Assembly: GCA_947303145.1 (NCBI GenBank)
Contig: CAMYXB010000024.1
Location: forward strand, 1-11,206
DNA length: 11,206 bases
Direction: 5' to 3'
Source: an uncultured Clostridia bacterium
Lineage (GTDB): Bacteria; Bacillota; Clostridia; Christensenellales; UBA1242
Made by a program: the position numbers and the translations under genes. The notes beneath the pieces were generated by a model that was given only the letters and a program-made list of their open reading frames with translations, had not been told where the DNA came from and ran no database searches. This document shows positions 1-6,601 of the stretch, piece after piece (positions within the stretch are counted from its first letter, which is position 1; each line of letters opens with the position of its first letter).

Positions 1-30
1 TGCTTTGGCAACTAAAAATCACAATATATG

Positions 31-72
31 CGATATTTTGTAATATTTTTTTAGAAATGTCGATATTTTTGT
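31..72. repeat. direct repeat upstream of the XRE gene
   Basis: The motif CGATATTTT(T)GT occurs at 31-41 and again at 61-72, with start points exactly 30 bases apart, just upstream of the promoter of the helix-turn-helix gene. Direct repeats spaced by about three helical turns would suit two bound repressor dimers on one DNA face, so autoregulation by the downstream regulator is a reasonable guess. The region is very AT-rich, so chance similarity cannot be excluded. Confidence 0.35.
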
Positions 73-85
73 CTATGTGTTTTAT

Positions 86-114
86 ATGATAAGGACTTAT
101 ACTAATATTATAAT
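86..114 (+). promoter_or_regulatory. promoter of the XRE regulator
   Basis: A perfect TATAAT lies at 109-114, with ATGATA (4 of 6 matches to TTGACA) at 86-91 and a 17-base spacer. The predicted transcription start near 121 leaves only about 13 leader bases, which hold the GGAGAG ribosome site at 123-128. This position lies inside the longer reading frame that begins at 77 and so argues that translation starts at 134. Confidence 0.6.
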
Positions 115-133
115 ACATATATGGAGAGCGAAA

Positions 134-439
134 ATGGATAGAGAGGAGATAATTAGACGTATCACACTGTCTAGGACAAGGGCCAATCTTTCTGCTAGAG
201 CCCTGTCTCAAATGGCAGACCTTAATGACGGATATATCTCTCGTCTTGAGAGCAAAAAGGACTTCCTTCCCAGCATGGATAGTTTCCTTGAAATTATTTC
301 CGCCTGCAAGGTTTCCCCAGAAGAATTTTTCTATTATGATATGGATATGTATGCCAAAGATAAACAAATAATAGAAATGCTAAAGATTTGTAGTAGAGAA
401 AAAAAAGACATAGTTCTCGCTATTCTCAAACTATGCTAA
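134..439 (+). CDS. small XRE-family helix-turn-helix transcriptional regulator
   Basis: This encodes a 101-residue cytoplasmic DNA-binding protein. Residues about 8-66 form a Cro/C1-type helix-turn-helix: R-x-x-x-N-L-S-A-R-A-L-S, then DLNDGYISRLES as turn and recognition helix, then a PSMDSFLEIISAC segment typical of the fourth and fifth helices. The remaining 35 residues are helical and charged, and there is no sensor or peptidase domain. The ATG at 134 is preferred over the in-frame ATG at 77 because GGAGAG lies 6 bases upstream and a TATAAT lies at 109-114. The gene stands alone and converges on typA, so its target is not evident; self-regulation through the upstream direct repeats is inferred. 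Such single-domain XRE proteins occur in phage, toxin-antitoxin and housekeeping settings, and nothing here separates those options. Confidence 0.85.
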   Translation: MDREEIIRRITLSRTRANLSARALSQMADLNDGYISRLESKKDFLPSMDSFLEIISACKVSPEEFFYYDMDMYAKDKQIIEMLKICSREKKDIVLAILKLC

Positions 440-478
440 TTATAAAAAAATATAAAAAAATATAAAAAATTTTCAAAA

Positions 479-517
479 AAAACAGAGAAAAACGCAAATT
501 TCCCTGTTTTTGTATTT
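479..517. terminator. bidirectional terminator between the XRE gene and typA
   Basis: The arms AAAACAGAGAAA (479-490) and TTTCCCTGTTTT (499-510) pair with one A-C mismatch around an 8-base loop. A T-rich tract follows on the plus strand (to about 520) and, read on the minus strand, a T-run follows the opposite arm. It therefore can end both converging transcripts. The stem is AT-rich and of moderate strength. Confidence 0.6.
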
Positions 518-519
518 TT

Positions 520-2352
520 TTATTTTCCTTCGTTCTTTTTGCGATAGTCTTGTCTGCCACGAATGGTGTGGTCGAGGATTTTCTTCCTCATTCTTATGGC
601 TTTGGGCGTAATCTCCAAGAGTTCGTCCTCGTCCAGCATGTCTAGATATTGCTCAAGGCTCGGCTTTTGCACAGGTTCAAGGCGGAGGGCGTCATCACTG
701 GCACTGCTACGAGTGTTGGTGAGGTGCTTGGTCTTGCACACATTGACTACTATGTCGTCCACTCTTGGATTGGTGCCGACCACCATGCCTCCATACACCT
801 TTTCTCCCGGAGTGATGAATAGCCTGCCATGTTGCTGAGTGTAGAATAGCCCATACTGCACAGCCTCACCAGTCTCGAATGCCACGAGCAAGCCATAATT
901 TCTGCTAGAGATGTTGCCCTTATATTCCTCATAACCATGGAAAACACTGCTCATTATACCTTCGCCATTGGTGTCGGTCATGAATTGACTTTTATAGCCA
1001 AATAGTCCTCTTGCAGGAATGAGATATTCTAGTCTTGTTCTACCGTTGTGACTTGACATGCTGACAAGTTCGCCTTTTCTTGCACCCAGCACGCTTATTA
1101 CGTTGCCGGCCTTGTCATCAGGGAGGTCAATGACGAGGTCTTCTATTGGCTCACACTTTTTGCCATCAATTTCTTTATATAGCACTTTTGGCATACTTAC
1201 TTGGAACTCATATCCGTCTCGCCTTAGATTTTCCATAAGTATAGATAAGTGCATCTCACCTCTACCCAGCACTCTAAATGTATCCGCATTCTCTGTATCG
1301 AACACTTTGAGACTGAGGTCTCTCACAGCCTCTTTCATAAGGCGCTCCCTCAGTTGCCTTGAAGTGCAATATTTGCCCTCTTTGCCAGCAAATGGGCTGT
1401 TATTTACCATAAAGCTCATCTCCACACTCGGCTCACTTATTTTTACGAACGGCAGAGTGTTGACATGCTCTTTATCACTGAGTGTGTCACCTACAGTGAT
1501 GTTGTCAGCCCCTGCGATGCATACTATATCCCCCACGCGTGCCTCTGTGACAGGCTGTCTCTTAAGACCTACAAATTCGAACAAATTCTGCACCTTGAAA
1601 GGGACATTCTTGCTCTCTTCGTGATAATTGGTGACAATGAGGTTGTCTCCTATGTGCAATATGCCTTGTTCAATCTTGCCTACAGCCAGTTTGCCTAGGA
1701 AGTCATTTTGCTCTGTGGAACTGACCAGCATGTTGAATGGTTTGTTCTCATCTCCGCTAGGGCAAGGAATATGATTTATGATAGTCTCAAAGAGAGGTGT
1801 CATGTCATGCCCCTCTTTGTTCATATCTAGTGTCGCCACGCCGGATCTAGCAGAAGCATAGACTATGGGGCTATCTAGTTGCTCATCGCTAGCATTGAGG
1901 TCGAAGAGCAGTTCTAATATCTCGTCTTTCACCTCATCTATTCTACTATCCTTCCTATCAATCTTGTTGATGACTATGATTATCTTGAGATTGAGCGCCA
2001 AAGCCTTCTCTAATACAAATCTAGTCTGTGGCATAGGCCCTTCATAACTATCTATGACCAGCAGTGCACCATCTACCATTTTTAGCACTCTCTCCACTTC
2101 GCCGCCGAAGTCGGCATGTCCTGGGGTGTCCACGACATTCACTTTGACATCTTTATACATAAAGGAGGCATTTTTGGACAAAATGGTGATGCCACGCTCT
2201 CTCTCTAAAGCGTTGCTGTCCATCACCCTGTCCTCCACTTCCTGATTTTGTCTAAAGGCTCCGCCTTGCTTCAATAATTCGTTGACTAGGCTAGTCTTGC
2301 CATGGTCAACGTGTGCGATAATTGCTATATTTCTTACATTCTTATTTTCCAT
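520..2352 (-). CDS. typA: ribosome-associated translational GTPase TypA/BipA
   Basis: The product is a 610-residue elongation-factor-like GTPase that binds the 70S ribosome and is linked in studied bacteria to 50S assembly, stress and low-temperature growth. GTPase motifs are intact: AHVDHGKT (13-20), RERGITI with the switch-I Thr (51-57), DTPGHAD (75-81), NKID (129-132) and a SAR-type G5 near 167. The EF-G-like domains II, III and V follow, with the family signatures GRGEMHLSILMENLRRDG, ARGLFGYKSQF and a KxxTNxR motif near the C-terminus. Length and order match the family (about 605-615 residues). The start overlaps the last 11 bases of the MBL-GNAT gene in another frame, so the two are very likely co-transcribed and translationally coupled; GGGAGC just upstream can serve as ribosome site. 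Confidence 0.97.
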   Translation of the reverse strand: MENKNVRNIAIIAHVDHGKTSLVNELLKQGGAFRQNQEVEDRVMDSNALERERGITILSKNASFMYKDVKVNVVDTPGHADFGGEVERVLKMVDGALLVIDSYEGPMPQTRFVLEKALALNLKIIIVINKIDRKDSRIDEVKDEILELLFDLNASDEQLDSPIVYASARSGVATLDMNKEGHDMTPLFETIINHIPCPSGDENKPFNMLVSSTEQNDFLGKLAVGKIEQGILHIGDNLIVTNYHEESKNVPFKVQNLFEFVGLKRQPVTEARVGDIVCIAGADNITVGDTLSDKEHVNTLPFVKISEPSVEMSFMVNNSPFAGKEGKYCTSRQLRERLMKEAVRDLSLKVFDTENADTFRVLGRGEMHLSILMENLRRDGYEFQVSMPKVLYKEIDGKKCEPIEDLVIDLPDDKAGNVISVLGARKGELVSMSSHNGRTRLEYLIPARGLFGYKSQFMTDTNGEGIMSSVFHGYEEYKGNISSRNYGLLVAFETGEAVQYGLFYTQQHGRLFITPGEKVYGGMVVGTNPRVDDIVVNVCKTKHLTNTRSSASDDALRLEPVQKPSLEQYLDMLDEDELLEITPKAIRMRKKILDHTIRGRQDYRKKNEGK

Positions 2353-3610
2353 TTTTAAGCTCCCATATCCATATGCAAGATTCCTCTATCGTTCTTGCAT
2401 TGTCTTTATCCTTCATTGTTTTAGTTTTTATTTCTTTTAGGCTTGTCCCAAGTTTAGAGAACACCATTCTCGTAGAAAAATCCTTCGGGTCGCATGTGAG
2501 ATAAAGCCACTTTGCCCCATGATGCAATGCCACCTTCTTAATTAGTGTGCAACATTCATATTCCACAGATTTTAGGTCAAAGTCTCTCTTGAAAGTCATG
2601 GAAACATTGCTGTAATGCCCCTTGGCATCTGGTGGCAGGAAGGAATATGTCACCCGTCCTACACTGGTATTGTCTTTAGATAAAACCACGTCATATATAT
2701 ATGTGGGTGTCCTATATTCCGACCCATGCATCTTAGTCCCAGAAAGCACCAAGTTGACTATCTTGCCCTTAATTATGGCGAAGTCGTCAGAGGCGAATTC
2801 GAAGTCGTCTCCCCCCATTATATTGCTTTCATCGCCCTTTAGAGTATAGTCGTAAGGCAACGGGCTGTCTATATCTATGACATCTAGGTCTCTTGGAACA
2901 TTTATTTTGCCCATGCAGTAATCGTATGCTTGACTAGTCAAGTGTGCGGGGATTATGGTGCATTTGCCTCTATATTTTTTCATGAGTTTGATGCCATCAA
3001 TTATATTGTAGTGCTTGTCTGTTATGTCTGTCCCCGCCATGTCTAAAAAGGCAGTATCGCTATGCTCTATCATATGCATCACGTTGTCACACATAGCAGT
3101 ATCACCACTAAAAGATACCACTTTGCCAGATAATGTATCCTTCACCATGTAGCCATAAGCATCTATGGCACCATGTTCCACTTTAACACTCTCTATCTCA
3201 TAGTTCTTGTAGCAAAACTTTCCCATAGTGGAGCAGTCGACAAATGTGATGTATTTCTCAAAGTTCAGTTTCTCATAACTCGAGTCTGTCATGCCAAGCC
3301 TACATAGAGCCTTTATTCTTTCCTCTCCCCCTGGAGGGCAGATAATGGTGGCATAGGAGGAGGGGAATTTGTCAGATGCGAGTTTCCACATAAAACTAGC
3401 GATGTCAAAGTAATGGTCTAGATGATAGTGAGTGATGAGGAATAGACTCATTTTTTCTATCTTTTCGTGATGGAGCAGATTTTCGTTGCTTTTTAGGAGT
3501 TGTTTGAGAGTGCCTTGTCCGCAGTCGACCAGTATGTTATCATCGATAAGATAACTAGCACAAGCCCTTTTCGTCCATATGCACCCAGTGCCTAGAATGG
3601 TTATTTTCAT
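2342..3610 (-). CDS. MBL-fold (RNase Z-like) hydrolase fused to a C-terminal GNAT-like domain
   Basis: This 422-residue cytoplasmic protein has two parts. Residues 1 to about 260 are a metallo-beta-lactamase domain of the RNase Z/ElaC-like group: ITHYHLDHY gives the metal site H61-x-H63-x-D65-H66, followed by H146 (VEHGAIDAYGY), D170 (FSGDT) and H223 (PAHLT), a full two-metal ligand set. Residues about 290-418 resemble the GNAT acetyltransferase group with the signature W-L-Y-L-T-C-D-P-x-x-x-x-S-T-R-x-x-F-x-K-L-G, preceded by an ALHHGAK helix. The usual acetyl-CoA loop (R/Q-x-x-G-x-G/A) is not apparent; RDFDLKSVEYEC stands in its place, so this half may be inactive or only bind ligand. Start choice is firm: GGAGGA lies 5-10 bases upstream. 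Substrate unknown. The two-domain reading is from motif recognition, not from a search. Confidence 0.85.
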   Translation of the reverse strand: MKITILGTGCIWTKRACASYLIDDNILVDCGQGTLKQLLKSNENLLHHEKIEKMSLFLITHYHLDHYFDIASFMWKLASDKFPSSYATIICPPGGEERIKALCRLGMTDSSYEKLNFEKYITFVDCSTMGKFCYKNYEIESVKVEHGAIDAYGYMVKDTLSGKVVSFSGDTAMCDNVMHMIEHSDTAFLDMAGTDITDKHYNIIDGIKLMKKYRGKCTIIPAHLTSQAYDYCMGKINVPRDLDVIDIDSPLPYDYTLKGDESNIMGGDDFEFASDDFAIIKGKIVNLVLSGTKMHGSEYRTPTYIYDVVLSKDNTSVGRVTYSFLPPDAKGHYSNVSMTFKRDFDLKSVEYECCTLIKKVALHHGAKWLYLTCDPKDFSTRMVFSKLGTSLKEIKTKTMKDKDNARTIEESCIWIWELKNGK

Positions 3611-3634
3611 ATGTCCTCCTTTTTTATCCTTTAT

Positions 3635-3662
3635 ATTTTATACATTTTTTATTAAATATCAA
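3635..3662 (-). promoter_or_regulatory. promoter of the MBL-GNAT/typA unit
   Basis: Read on the minus strand, TTGATA (3662-3657) and TAAAAT (3640-3635) are separated by 16 bases, giving a start near 3628 and a short leader with the AAGGAGGA ribosome site at about 3613-3620. It lies between the upstream gene's terminator and the MBL start, as expected for an independent two-gene transcript. Confidence 0.5.
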
Positions 3663-3682
3663 GAGCAAATTATATATTCACT

Positions 3683-3712
3683 AAAAAAAGTGAGTTGCGA
3701 CTCACTTTTTTT
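3683..3712 (-). terminator. intrinsic terminator after the sugar transferase gene
   Basis: A perfect 13-base-pair stem (AAAAAAAGTGAGT at 3683-3695 with its complement at 3700-3712) encloses a 4-base loop and carries a terminal T7 run. On the minus strand it begins 4 bases beyond the stop codon of the sugar transferase, so it ends that transcript. It is symmetric and could also stop plus-strand transcription, although no plus-strand gene lies nearby. Confidence 0.9.
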
Positions 3713-3716
3713 CATA

Positions 3717-4478
3717 TTAGTGTATTGTTTTCTCCTGTAAGTCATAATCTTCTTCATATTCTTTGGATATGGCGTATTTCTTCCTAAATGACCTAGATTT
3801 TCGAAATTCCTCTTCAATAAATCTTGCCTTAGTAAGTCCAGCATTGTATTCCTCTCTTGTTATCCTGCCTATTCTAAGTAGATAGTCGGGATAATAGTAG
3901 TCCACCACATCAGTGGTGCCGTCATTTACACCTTTTTTAGATAGCACAGTGCGGATTGTCTTAAAGACAATGGAAAGATCCATTTTAAGCGACATCTTCT
4001 CGACATATATCCTGTCATAAATGAAAGCACTATCCCATGTATTGTCTCTGCCATTTACAGCAGATAGGCCAGTTATACCAGGCTTCACCTCGAAGGCTTT
4101 CATTTTGTCTGGAGTGTAGAATGTGACGTCTTTGATAAGTCTAGGTCTGGGGCCTATCAGGCTCATATCTCCCTTAAGCACATTCCATAGTTGAGGCAAT
4201 TCGTCTAGACTAGTTTTTCTTATGAAAGTGCCGAACTTCGTTATCCTCTGTGAGTCAGGGAGTAGGTTGCCATTAGCATCTCTTTTATTGGTCATACTGC
4301 GGAATTTATACATATAGAATATTTTGCCATTCTTGCCGGGACGAGGCTGAGAGAAGATGACAGGGAAACCATTGAATATGGCAGTCAAAATGACGAGCAA
4401 TAAAAGCAGTGGTGACAACACTATCATCATAACAAAAGAAATGAATATATCAAGTAATCTTTTGAAAAATCTATACAT
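3717..4478 (-). CDS. bacterial sugar transferase (monotopic phosphoglycosyl transferase, WcaJ/PglC type)
   Basis: This 253-residue enzyme is predicted to move a sugar-1-phosphate from a nucleotide sugar to undecaprenyl phosphate, the first membrane step of a surface glycan. The family pattern is clear: FKRLLDIFISFV then a hydrophobic re-entrant helix with Pro23 (residues 8-34), QPRPGKNGKIFYMYKFRSM (43-61), the catalytic Asp-Glu pair D91-E92 in SLDELPQLWNVL, GDMSLIGPRP (102-111) and KPGITGLSAVNGRD (131-144). In the last motif Ala139 replaces the Gln that most members have. Residues about 190-253 form a charged tail with many Glu, Lys and Tyr that is longer than the minimal PglC core. No glycosyltransferase, flippase or polymerase gene flanks it, so the glycan is unknown. 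The ribosome site is weak (AAAGG about 8 bases upstream). It lies 68 bases after argS. Confidence 0.93.
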   Translation of the reverse strand: MYRFFKRLLDIFISFVMMIVLSPLLLLLVILTAIFNGFPVIFSQPRPGKNGKIFYMYKFRSMTNKRDANGNLLPDSQRITKFGTFIRKTSLDELPQLWNVLKGDMSLIGPRPRLIKDVTFYTPDKMKAFEVKPGITGLSAVNGRDNTWDSAFIYDRIYVEKMSLKMDLSIVFKTIRTVLSKKGVNDGTTDVVDYYYPDYLLRIGRITREEYNAGLTKARFIEEEFRKSRSFRKKYAISKEYEEDYDLQEKTIH

Positions 4479-4508
4479 ACTTTAACCTTTTAATGTATTA
4501 ACTAAATT

Positions 4509-4538
4509 ATTTTACCACAAAGTATGCCTAATAATCAA
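4509..4538 (-). promoter_or_regulatory. possible promoter of the sugar transferase
   Basis: TTGATT (4538-4533, minus strand) and TAAAAT (4514-4509) have an 18-base spacer in the 68-base gap after argS. No terminator is visible in the gap, so transcription through from argS is equally possible. Confidence 0.35.
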
Positions 4539-4546
4539 GTATAAAT

Positions 4547-6307
4547 TTACATCTTGTCCAGAACTTCTATGCCAAGAAGAGACATACAATCGCACAATAC
4601 CCTCTCCACGACATAGGTCATGGTGAGAAGGGATAGGCGTTTTTTATCATCTTTTTCATTTATAATATTGCACGAATTGTAGAAGGAATTGAATTTGTTC
4701 GCCAGTTTGTATGCATAGTCTGCCACAATATTTGGAGCCAACGACTCATACGCCCTAAGTATATTATCCTTATAGGATAACAACTGCAGTGCCATGCTTG
4801 AGTCAAAATAAGACGTGTCAAAGGCCTTTTGTGAAGCAGAGAAGCCTGCTTTCCTCAGTATAGACTTGGCTCTAGTGATGGTGTAGAGCATATATGGGCC
4901 AGTCTTTCCCTCAAAGGAACAAAACTTGTCTATGTCGAAGATATAGTCTTTGGCTCTAAATATGGACAAATCAGCGAACTTGAGCGCAGATATAGCCACT
5001 TTTCTTACGATGTTCTCCACATTCTCGGCAGAGAGCGTGTTTATATCTTTGCCACTTTGCAAGATTTTCTCATGAGCCTTGCTCTCCACATCTCGTATGA
5101 GAGAGTCTAGTTGCATCACACCGCCCGCGCGTGTTTTGTATGGCTTGCCGTCCTTGCCATTCATGGTGCCGAAGCCAGCGAAGTCCATCTCAATGTTTTT
5201 CTCCAAAATGCCCGTTCGCTCAATGCATCTAAATAGTTGTCTAAAGTGCATCTCTTGCCTATTGTCCACCACATAGATTATCCTGTCTACTCCCAGTTCC
5301 TTATCCCTCTGCACTACAGTGGCGAGGTCAGTGGTGCTGTATAGCACAGCCCCATCTGTCTTTTTTAGGATAAAAGGAGGCATCTCATTCTTATCACTCT
5401 CATCAGTTATGTCTACCACGAGAGCCCCTTGACTAGTCTTAGCCAGTCCCTTTCTAGTGATTTCGTCTATCACATAGTCATAATACTTCTGCGTGTCGCT
5501 CTCCCCCAGCCACAAATCGAAATGCACATTAAGGTGGTCGTAATTTTTCTTTAGGTCTTTAGAGGATACATCTAGTATGTGTTTCCATAGAGCCACATAT
5601 CCACGTCTGCCATTTTGCAATTCAAGAGTAGCCTTTTTTGCCTCATTCATATATTCTTCATCACTTTTCGCTTTTGCATTAGCTTCGGGATAAAGTGTTT
5701 CTAAATCTTTGATTGTTATAGGAGATTCCTTGGGATATTCACCAGTGTATTTTTCATCAAAATACACCCACTCATTGTGGCGGAGTGATAACTCATGAAT
5801 TATCATGCCCATCTGCAGTCCCCAGTCTCCAAGATGCACATCGCCTATGGTTTCACACCCCACCTTTTGACATATCCTCTTGATGCTCTCACCTATAGTG
5901 GCACTCCTGAGATGTCCCACATGAAGAGGCTTGGCGACATTGGCTCCGCCATAGTCCACCACTACCTTTTTATCGCAAAAATTGAGTTTTTCATCAAATT
6001 TTTCATCAAAATCGCACAAAAAACTATCAATTTTCTCTTTTTTTACAAAAAAATTGATATATCCCGGTCTCGCTATAGACACATTTTCTATTAAATCATT
6101 GCCCTCAAGTTGACTTGCAATATCCCCCGCTATGTCCATGGGAGATTTTTTATATACTTTGGCAAGCGAGAGTGCCATGTTGCATTGATAGTCGCCCATG
6201 CCCTCCACAGCACACTCCTGCACCAAATTCTCTTCATCGCACACATATCCACTTTTCTTTAATGCTTCATTAAATATTTCATTTATTTCTTCTACAAGTT
6301 TATTCAT
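4547..6307 (-). CDS. argS: arginyl-tRNA synthetase
   Basis: The 586-residue class I synthetase joins arginine to tRNA-Arg. Domains in order are the ArgRS-specific N-terminal domain (1 to about 90, with GMGDYQCNMALSLAK and RPGYINFFV), the Rossmann catalytic core with VAKPLHVGHLRSA (HIGH motif as HVGH, 129-132) and GDWGLQMG (160-167), FGTMNGKDGKPYKTRAGG (379-396), which takes the place of the KMSKS loop as in many ArgRS, and the C-terminal DALR anticodon-binding helical domain (about 465-586). Length and motifs are ordinary for a bacterial ArgRS. Start at 6307 is supported by AAAGGAAAGG about 6-15 bases upstream. No T-box leader (no TGGNACC-type stretch) is seen upstream, so tRNA-sensing attenuation is not supported. 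Confidence 0.97.
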   Translation of the reverse strand: MNKLVEEINEIFNEALKKSGYVCDEENLVQECAVEGMGDYQCNMALSLAKVYKKSPMDIAGDIASQLEGNDLIENVSIARPGYINFFVKKEKIDSFLCDFDEKFDEKLNFCDKKVVVDYGGANVAKPLHVGHLRSATIGESIKRICQKVGCETIGDVHLGDWGLQMGMIIHELSLRHNEWVYFDEKYTGEYPKESPITIKDLETLYPEANAKAKSDEEYMNEAKKATLELQNGRRGYVALWKHILDVSSKDLKKNYDHLNVHFDLWLGESDTQKYYDYVIDEITRKGLAKTSQGALVVDITDESDKNEMPPFILKKTDGAVLYSTTDLATVVQRDKELGVDRIIYVVDNRQEMHFRQLFRCIERTGILEKNIEMDFAGFGTMNGKDGKPYKTRAGGVMQLDSLIRDVESKAHEKILQSGKDINTLSAENVENIVRKVAISALKFADLSIFRAKDYIFDIDKFCSFEGKTGPYMLYTITRAKSILRKAGFSASQKAFDTSYFDSSMALQLLSYKDNILRAYESLAPNIVADYAYKLANKFNSFYNSCNIINEKDDKKRLSLLTMTYVVERVLCDCMSLLGIEVLDKM

Positions 6308-6328
6308 TACAGCCTTTCCTTTGAAATT

Positions 6329-6400
6329 ATGTTATCACAACCCGCCCCTTTAGTCAATCTAAACATCAAAACCTTATAACATATTATTGACACAATTCAA
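6329..6400 (-). promoter_or_regulatory. argS promoter region (two candidates)
   Basis: Two minus-strand pairs fit about equally. The first is TTGAAT (6400-6395) with TATAAG (6378-6373) and a 16-base spacer. The second is TTGACT (6357-6352) with TAACAT (6334-6329) and a 17-base spacer. The first overlaps an 8-base inverted repeat that could act as an operator; the second leaves a leader of about 20 bases. Which one is used cannot be told from sequence alone. Confidence 0.4.
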
Positions 6401-6413
6401 CAGAAGAATTGTG
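6391..6413. repeat. perfect inverted repeat upstream of argS
   Basis: CACAATTC (6391-6398) and GAATTGTG (6406-6413) are perfect complements separated by 7 bases. There is no T-run, so it is not an intrinsic terminator. The outer arm overlaps both a minus-strand -35 candidate for argS and a plus-strand TTGACA (6387-6392), a position suited to a dimeric repressor. Confidence 0.5.
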
Positions 6414-6517
6414 CTGTAAAACATATATCTTTTAATAAAGATGTAGTGAGGTGAGAAAAATAAAAAACAGGGAATTAAGTAATATTCAGCATTACGTAAA
6501 AATTACTAAAATACAGT

Positions 6518-6554
6518 AAAAAAAGCGTTTGACATGTTAGTCACAACCGCTTTT
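6518..6554 (-). terminator. terminator after the LRR-transglutaminase gene
   Basis: On the minus strand AAAAGCGG (6554-6547) pairs with CGCTTTTTTT (6527-6518) with inner partial pairing (TTG/CAA, GAC/GTC) and a T7 tail, lying 48 bases beyond the stop codon. The inner stem is imperfect, so strength is moderate. Confidence 0.6.
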
Positions 6555-6601
6555 CTATTATTTTGTTGTAAATAAAGCAACGAAAACAGCATCAGTGGAC
6601 T

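Noticed and set aside
1058..1624. 188-residue plus-strand reading frame opposite typA
   Set aside because: It is a Ser/Leu-rich shadow of the typA coding strand, which has full family motifs.
6308..6601. T-box or other riboswitch upstream of argS
   Set aside because: I find no T-box antiterminator consensus, no specifier stem and no terminator-antiterminator pair facing argS.
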